In this document: one piece after another, positions 57,990-64,000 of the stretch | How positions within the stretch are numbered: position 1 is the first letter of the stretch | Layout of the letters: the number at the start of each line of letters is the position of its first letter | NCBI GenBank assembly: GCA_015680685.1 | Contig: MNCI01004940.1 | Coordinates: forward strand, 86,817 to 150,816 | Reading direction: 5' to 3' | Source: Gnetum montanum | Lineage: Eukaryota; Streptophyta; Gnetopsida; Gnetales; Gnetaceae | DNA: 64,000 nt | The notes under the pieces: generated by a model | The model's input: only the letters and a program-made list of their open reading frames with translations | Database searches by the model: none | What the model was told of the DNA's origin: nothing | Position numbers and translations under genes: made by a program

Positions 57990-59215
57990 AAAAGAACATC
58001 CAGTCAATCAAAAAGCCCCATAATGCTCAAATTAGATCGTGGCCTACAGAAAAAGGCATTTATTACAAAGATAATAGAACAGACACCCAAAGCTTTTCAA
58101 AGTGGTTCAATTGTCAGAATGGCTAGCTTAGTTCCTTATAAAACTCTCCCCTAAATCCTTATTTTATTAAGCTTAAACAAATGTATAAGGCTTTATTACA
58201 CACTTGGACTAAGCACCACCACTTGGATTTAGCTTTCAATGAAAAATAGAGGAAGAGAACTTTACTTGCTTTGTCTCAAAACAGAGACAACCAACACAAT
58301 ATTATATACAAAGCTAAAAGCTTGAATAAAATATACAATAAAAAACTCTTTCAAAAGAAAGGGAGAGAAGATAGAGAAAGAAATTCCATAGAACTTACAT
58401 CTAAAATCTAAAATAATAGAATAAACCAACAATTTTCCCATTTATAAAAGAAGCTCTTCATAGTTGTTTTTCAACCCATTGAGCATCTATTTGAGTGAGA
58501 GACTTGCACTTCACCCTCTATTTACTTTCAGGTAAAGAGTTGAGTTAAGGATTCAAAGCTTTGCAAAAAGTGGAAGCAATCCATCAATGAATTTTATTCA
58601 CCGAACTATTAATAAAGCATAGTATGATAAAAAAAAAATTGGACATTTTATTCGCAACAGTCAGGAACATTCTGCCAGGTTTCATGGGGTTTCATCAAGA
58701 ACATAGGTTTATAGGATTTTTATTTTTATTCCCAAATCCAAACATCAAAAATATTTTAAATGAGTCCCTGTCAACAATAAACTTTACGATCAGACCTTCT
58801 AAGACTCCTCCAGTATGAGGTGAGTAGGAATTACAACTTAGAAATAGGAGGTGTTCCTATATCAAAGAGCTTAATTTGTTTTCTACTAGAATTCCTTTCA
58901 TGTAGCCACGTTGCTGAACTAAGCTTTTTATGTATTGAAAAAAATAATATCCAATAACGAAATATATTGTATTTAATGAAGCTCTTATTTTCTCATTGCT
59001 TTCTTCGCCATACTTATGAGAAAATGAAGAAGAAGAAAAAACTATGGCTCCTATTTAAAGTTTTAGGTAGAAAATAATTTTTAAGTATTACTTTAATTTC
59101 ACATTGCAAAAAGTTTGGCAAATCCAAAACTTTTTAAATACAATAATAACTTTATCTGTTTACAACAATTTCTCCTAGGTAGCCATCACTTTAAAAACCA
59201 AAAGCTCAAAAATAA
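57990..59215 (-). repeat. LTR of copia E2 (minus)
   Basis: 58000-58400 is similar to 47850-48250 of LTR E (blocks CAAAAAGCCCC, GGTGGTTCAATTG-type, AAGCACCA). 58400-59215 is AT-rich with no clear coding. The frame 58624-58818 is not believed. As the RNase H remnant of E2 lies to the right, this is its 3' LTR. Confidence 0.6.
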
Positions 59216-59219
59216 AATT

Positions 59220-59385
59220 TTCTTTTATAAAATCAAGCTTATGTTAATTTATGAATTGTGCTACCACATATGTAGCTGAGATTAGAGCTCATCTAAATGC
59301 TGACTTGTCATAGTTGTTGATGTGGACCTATGACTTAAGGTTACTAGGCCAAGATTCATACCACTAGGCTAATACCTCATTGTTC
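59220..59385 (-). mobile_element. candidate tRNA-derived SINE
   Basis: On the minus strand an A-box TAGCCTAGTGG (59371-59361), which fits the pol III consensus fully, is followed 32 bp later by a decayed B-box GGTCCACATCA (59328-59318). The spacing is that of a tRNA. An AT-rich tail follows toward 59220. It does not fold as an intact tRNA gene. End points approximate. Confidence 0.4.
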
Positions 59386-59689
59386 AAGGAAGTATATGTG
59401 ACTCAAACAATAGCTCCAATATAACATCCAACTATCCTAACATGGTAAACTAAATTAATTATAGAGAGATCTTAGTTAAGAAAAACATGAATAGAAATAG
59501 AACTAGAGTAAAATAAAGTCTTAGCATCATACAACCAACAAAATGCAAGTTAGGTAAAAAAAAAACATATAAACTAGTATTCTTATATTACCCATATTTT
59601 TTTTGCAACAAAAACATACCTACTCTTCCCAAAAAGGTATTATTAGCCTATTTGAATTCCTAAGCTAGTATAGAAGGTTTTAGATGTCT
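59386..59689. other. AT-rich interval, no gene seen
   Basis: Between the SINE candidate and the RNase H remnant of E2. Probably part of the LTR or 3' end of E2. Confidence 0.4.
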
Positions 59690-60325
59690 ATGTCTATTTG
59701 GTTAAAGTAGTCATGCCTAGTAATATTCTTAAATATATAAACTTATCTCTATTTAAAGTTGCAAAAATATCAACTTTTTGTTGTTTTGTTGAAATATAAG
59801 ATGGCTTTATTGTTTCTAATTCTACTTGTTTATGGAAAAATAATATTTGATTTCAATATATTTGTTATTTTCATGAAAAAAAATTTGGCTATAGAAATAC
59901 CAATATTATTATCACATTAAATGGTGATTGGATCAATAAATATCATATCAAAGAGCTTCAATGCTTCTCACATCCATAAGATTTGAGTGTAGTAATGAAA
60001 GGCAGTGACATAGTCAACCTCAATTGATGATGTGCAAAAGATCTTTTTTTTTATATATTCTCAACTAAGACACCAAGCTGTATTCAAAAGGATGGTAATT
60101 TTGACTCATAGATTTCAAATGTTTTCTATTATTAACTCAATCAGCATCTATGCAATAATGTAGCTCAAATGTTCTATTTTTTGAATGCCACAACCAATGA
60201 TTGATAGTGCCTTTTAGATAGCATAGTATTCTCTTAGCTACTATAAGATGCAATTCTTTTGGATTTGCCTAGAGAAAAGAAATTAATCTCACAACATAAG
60301 TTATGTTATTTTTGCTCAAGGTTGT
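59690..60325 (-). pseudogene. copia E2 RT end and RNase H
   Basis: Minus strand: NITYVVRLISFL, NPKELHLIVAKRILCYLKGT (about 60285-60220), FELHYCIDAD, then fragments of RNase H ending near 59740 where the sequence parallels E1 at 41365-41520. Many stops. It breaks off at about 60329, where LTR G begins. Confidence 0.7.
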
Positions 60326-60329
60326 GTTT

Positions 60330-60744
60330 GTTATTCCCAATCGTTTGCACCAATATAATATTAAATTTAAAGAAAAGTGTAGAAATTCAAAAAGCACAAA
60401 GTTACCCTAGGGAAAACCTTCAAGGTGAAAAACCCTAGTAGAAAATCAACTCTTAGACTATTAATGGCAACACAACTTCAAGTTGAAGCATAGAGAGAAT
60501 TAATGAGAATAATGGAGAAGAATTGCAAGGAAGGATTATAGCTTAGACATTCGCCATTGTTGTGTTGTACTATTATATCAAGGATGCTCCTGCTCGGGTT
60601 ACAAAATAAACCCAAAAATATAAGGGATAAGGTAGTTTATTTTGAGGGGGATAGGTACATGACCAACTATAAAATAGATAAAAATATCATAAGGCAAAAA
60701 TATCCAAAGAAAATCAAGGTAGATTTGCCTTTATCCACCTTACA
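60330..60744 (-). repeat. 3' LTR of copia G (about 415 bp)
   Basis: Minus strand start TGTAAGGTGGATAAAGG after a purine-rich AGAGGGAGAA; ends near GGGAATAACA. Contains CCTAGGGAAAACC / AAACCCTAGTAG-type leader words common in copia LTRs. The frame 60557-60757 is not a gene. Confidence 0.65.
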
Positions 60745-61070
60745 ATTCTCCCTCTAGGAAATTAGGTTGGAAGAAGACCAAATGCTAATTGGCACCAGAG
60801 AAACTTTGCAGCAAAAGTTGACTTGGTGAGGACATTTATAGGATTTACTTCAATAGATATTTTATTCAGAAGAATCGTTTACTTTTTAATTTCCTTCCAT
60901 ATATAGTAATACTTTATTTCAATGTGTTTCATTCAAGCATGAAAGGTTGGATTCTTGGATATGCTTATGTTACTTTGACTATCACAACCAATATTAATTA
61001 GAGTCTAAGTCATGCCAAGTTCAACTATTAGGCTTTGAAGACATATAGCCTCTTTGCATGCCAAGTTCAT
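60745..61070 (-). pseudogene. copia G RNase H terminus
   Basis: Minus strand: LINELGMQRGYM, then a decayed block around KHIQESNLSCLNETH, then SKSYKCPHQVNFCCKVSLVP, in the order of the copia RNase H end. Broken at 61071 by LTR B2. Confidence 0.6.
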
Positions 61071-61882
61071 TGATGAGTGGCAAGGTACCCCTACACTCAA
61101 CCATACGAATACGAGCGTTACACGCGCGATCTGGTCGAACTCCACAGACTAAGTGCCTACACGCCTTATGGAACACTTAAGGTTAATCGTTCGTTGTCTT
61201 CCTAGACTTACTTGTATTTGTCATGGTTTTATGGTTAAGTAAGTCTGAGGTATGTGATTTTTATATCTTTTATGTTTTATCGCCTATGCTAGGAGGGAAA
61301 AGGTGAAGAGACTATTAACTAATTTTAACTAACTAACTAAGCCTAGCATCAGTATTCGTTCACACTTGACATTCACATCTTGAGCCAATGCAACCTTCTG
61401 GGATTACCAAACGCTATTCGTTGCTGGGATTACCAAGCGTAATGCACGTGCTCGAAGTGGTCATACTGAATGCACTTAGGAGTGTTGAGGGTTTAGAGAG
61501 ATTAATTAGGAAAGTAGTAAATAACATTAATTAAAGTCCTATTTAGCTTAGTCCATGCACTGCAAGGTTTATCCAAAAAGTTCATCTTTATTTCTATACA
61601 CAAACTTATGCTCACGTACAATATTTGCTCGAATAAAGATCCATTCACTTTGGAACTCCTACTGCGGGCACATGGAAATTACTCTAACTTTGGAATGGAA
61701 AAACTACAAGAGTTTGGCTACGGTCTAGATCTAGATGGAGAAACAAGGGAGAGCTGCCTCTTATTTATAGATTTGGTGGTGCACTACGATATCACGTACG
61801 ATACATTGTGTACGCGATATCACAGTGAGGACGTGATATCATGTATGCAATATCACAGCCCATGCGATATCGCATCCTATCA
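61071..61882 (-). repeat. 3' LTR of gypsy element B2 (812 bp)
   Basis: Minus strand start TGATAGGATGCGATATC, end CCACTCATCA, as in LTR B1 (TGATGG..., ...CTCATCA). Shared blocks include GGATCTTTATTCGAGCA, TAAACCTTGCAG, TGGTAATCCCAG and CATAAAACATAAAA-type. TATA (CTATAAATAA, minus) at 61761-61770. The frame 61608-61901 lies inside and is not a gene. Confidence 0.8.
61785..61876. repeat. GATATC palindrome array in U3 of LTR B2
   Basis: Six copies of a GATATC-type core (as CGATATCAC, GCGATATCAC, GTGATATCAT, CAATATCAC, GCGATATCGC) within 90 bp. The 14-bp ATGCGATATCGCAT is a perfect palindrome. They sit just upstream of the TATA box, where B1 has its GTCGAC / GTTGACG cluster. Confidence 0.8.
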
Positions 61883-64000
61883 TACCCCCATGACTGAATA
61901 AAAACTCGTCCTCGAGTTCCTTAAAAAATATTGGGAAGGTATGGGATTATTAACTTGAATGGAACTAATGGTGAATGGGATGACATGTGAACGGATTATC
62001 ATTACAGAACATGAAAAAACTGGTGTTCACGACAATAAGAATGAACACTTTATACATTTGACATTAGGCCTTATTTTGTAGCTAAGAAAGAGAGAGAGAA
62101 AAAGAAGTTTTACTGCTGCCAACACCAAGATTGCGCCTTTTTTTGTCCATCCATAAGCGCGCCATCCATCTCGTTTCTTGCATAGTTACTTTAGCACTGA
62201 TCCATCCCAAGTGTTCCCTCCAGATCCAATTCATTGTTGTATGATTGCCATTTGCACACACAACACAGTCTTTATATTAGCAAGGGTAAATGAATCACAA
62301 TGCAGTGGATACCTTGCTTTAGTGAAAGGTCCATTGGCTGAGTTGTGGTATGGCTGATTGCGGATTCTAGAGATATAATATTGGTGACTACTAAAGGTGT
62401 AGGGGTTGGGAGAAAATTGAAAAAATTGGGTCTAGACCCCCATGACTAAGAGTGAACCTCTAGTAGCGATAGAATGAAGAAAGAATAAAGAACAAGAAAT
62501 ATGGAGAAAAAGAGACAACTATAACGTAGATGAAATGAATGTCAAGATGGAAATGAACAAAATAGAGTGGATTGCAAAAATGTTAAGGGAAAGAATTTAA
62601 CTAATGTACCAAATAGGAATGCCAGTGGGTCCTCCCCAAAGCAGGCTCATGCCCTTAATGCCCTGACAAACCCACATTCGAAGAGTCCGTAGGCTCTAGG
62701 AATGTCATTTGGAACAAGAGTTAAAGTCTTAACCCCAAGAATTTACCGAAAAGAAAACAATGCGTCAACCAAAATATACACTAATGATACAACTAGTAAT
62801 GAGGTGAACAATGGAGAAAGAATGATGGAAAGAAGAGAATGAAATGGAATCTTAAGAACAAGGTGGTGTACAGCCCCTTATGTATTCTAATGATTAATGT
62901 GACTTAGTAGATCCCATTCTAAGTCCGGCCTCAGCAAACCACATCCAGTGACTTTGCATTAATACATTCGGCCGACCCATCCTCTTAAAGTAACAAGAAT
63001 GTCTCCACCAAAGAGTCACCAACACTCCGATGAAGCGGAAGATGAGATAGGAAGTGAGGAAGGGCCTTAGTTAGAGGGAACATTTTTATTTTGAGTTCCA
63101 TAACTAGTGCTTGTAGCCCAAATGATTATTCCATCTAAGGGATGTGCTTTGAATTCTCACTTTTCTCTTTTTTCTTCATGTGTTTATACGTGAGAACCAC
63201 ACCATGCAAAGACTTTGTTATTTTTATTTGCTCAGTTTCCCGATAATGTGGTAATGTTGGAACAGTAGGAAAACTCAAGAAGAAAACATCCAAGCACCCA
63301 AGAGAATGGCCAACACAAATGCATCAAGTTCTCTTGAAGTTACATCCTTTTCAATCCTTGAGTCCTTAGTTTCAGAAATACCCAATCACTGATTTGTTGA
63401 TAGTTCTTATTATTGAGAAAGGGACTATACATTTCCAAGCCAAGAGAGACCATAGAAATTTGTGGATGTATGGATGAAATGGACTCATTTCCTGTCATAT
63501 CAAAAGAACCATACCTTAGTATCAACATCATAATCTTAAAGGTAAAATCCACACATTAGCAACCAATAGAAACAGTTCATACCATCATTAATAACACTTA
63601 TTAAATGACAAACTTTAATGAAATGGATAACACACACACACATGCACACAAAGAAATGAAAAAGGTATAAACAATGTTGTAAAACAAAAAAGAATAAAAG
63701 TTAAAGAAATTTGTAAAACAAAAATGTGCAAAACAAAAACGTGTAAAACTAAAACTTAAAAAGAACTGAGGGCCCCAAATGATCAACATAGGTGGCCATC
63801 TCCCCCATGACTAAATGGAAAGGGAGAGATCTAAAATAATGAATGCCTATTTGAATTTTTTAGAAGTGTCCAACTTCTCACGATTGATTTTTTCAGGTTA
63901 AGGGATGGAAGTCAGCGATGCTCATACTTCAATGTATCTATGCCTTCGTAGTGGGCGTGAGTTGTTCCCGTAGTTCATTCCATGCATGTTGGTGGGCTGC
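61883..64000 (-). mobile_element. interior of gypsy element B2, 3' part (continues beyond window)
   Basis: Next to the LTR the minus strand encodes KELEDEFLFSHGGMIG with a CATGGGGG polypurine tract. Further right, 62630-63840 matches the non-coding post-integrase region of B1 (18150-19460) in reverse order. No accessory frame is present between 62040 and 62630. Integrase should begin just beyond the right edge. Non-coding here apart from the terminal peptide. Confidence 0.7.

Noticed and set aside
59300-59385. A functional tRNA gene on the minus strand
   Set aside because: The B-box is decayed and I could not draw an acceptor stem; a SINE head fits better.
61608-61901. 97-codon open frame in a relatively balanced region
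   Set aside because: It lies inside LTR B2, antisense to the LTR's direction, and spans the GATATC array and TATA box.
1-64000. CRISPR array, operon, phage or bacterial island
   Set aside because: No regular short repeats with unique spacers, no ribosome-binding-site-led gene strings; all supported coding text is plant retroelement or MYB.

Overview
The window is nuclear DNA of a large-genome seed plant. The AT-rich, deeply nested and heavily decayed LTR retrotransposons, plus an R2R3-MYB gene relic with the canonical plant intron position, fit a gymnosperm such as a conifer. That placement is inference; nothing in the sequence proves it. There are no operons, CRISPR arrays or rRNA genes. 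No host gene appears intact. Almost everything is Ty1/copia and Ty3/gypsy sequence on both strands. Boundaries given as approximate were read by eye.

Left block (1-36.35 kb), a nest on the + strand. An old copia element H (PBS 3694-3705) has its gag cut into three pieces: 3780-4094, 26486-26787 and 33425-33930. The first cut holds 22.4 kb bounded by two same-direction copies of LTR family A (4095-5075 and 25073-26485). Inside it lie an inverted family-A element (LTR 10310-11415, gag 7.5-9.4 kb, protease 6.4-7.0 kb, all -) and a roughly 12-kb gypsy element B1 (12240 to about 24.22 kb). B1 has a tRNA-Asp-type PBS, gag, protease, a pol lacking the RT catalytic core, and a 3-kb accessory reading frame behind an LTR-like internal promoter and a possible intron. 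The second cut is a chromovirus, D (26793-33419), with TSD TGAAA, PBS, gag, protease, RT, RNase H, integrase, chromodomain and PPT. An older truncated relative, D2, follows (34128-36354). At the extreme left is a - strand fragment C related to A, whose LTR carries a palindrome array.

Middle block (36.35-54.7 kb). A - strand copia element E1 runs from its 5' LTR (47786 to about 49.2 kb) through gag, protease, integrase, RT and RNase H to a left LTR (36355-37505). It is interrupted by solo LTR J (45568-47018, TSD TTACC) and by another copia fragment I and an LTR K (37.5-41.36 kb). Next to it is copia F (+, 49870-54682), nearly full length, with PBS, PPT and the YVDD motif still present.

Right block (54.7-64 kb). 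A short, less repetitive, more GC-rich interval (54.7-57.95 kb) holds a decayed R2R3-MYB gene in at least two exons. It is cut off by a second E-type copia (E2, -), which carries a tRNA-derived SINE candidate. E2 is interrupted by copia G, and G by a second B-family gypsy element B2 that runs off the right edge. B2 lacks the accessory reading frame of B1, so the two give an internal comparison.

The features most worth attention are: the duplicated LTR promoter, possible intron and accessory frame inside B1; exact 50-bp hairpin arrays in LTR A, and inverted-repeat arrays in the U3 of several LTR families; and element D, which keeps one reading frame for about 3.4 kb but is broken almost only by TAG codons.
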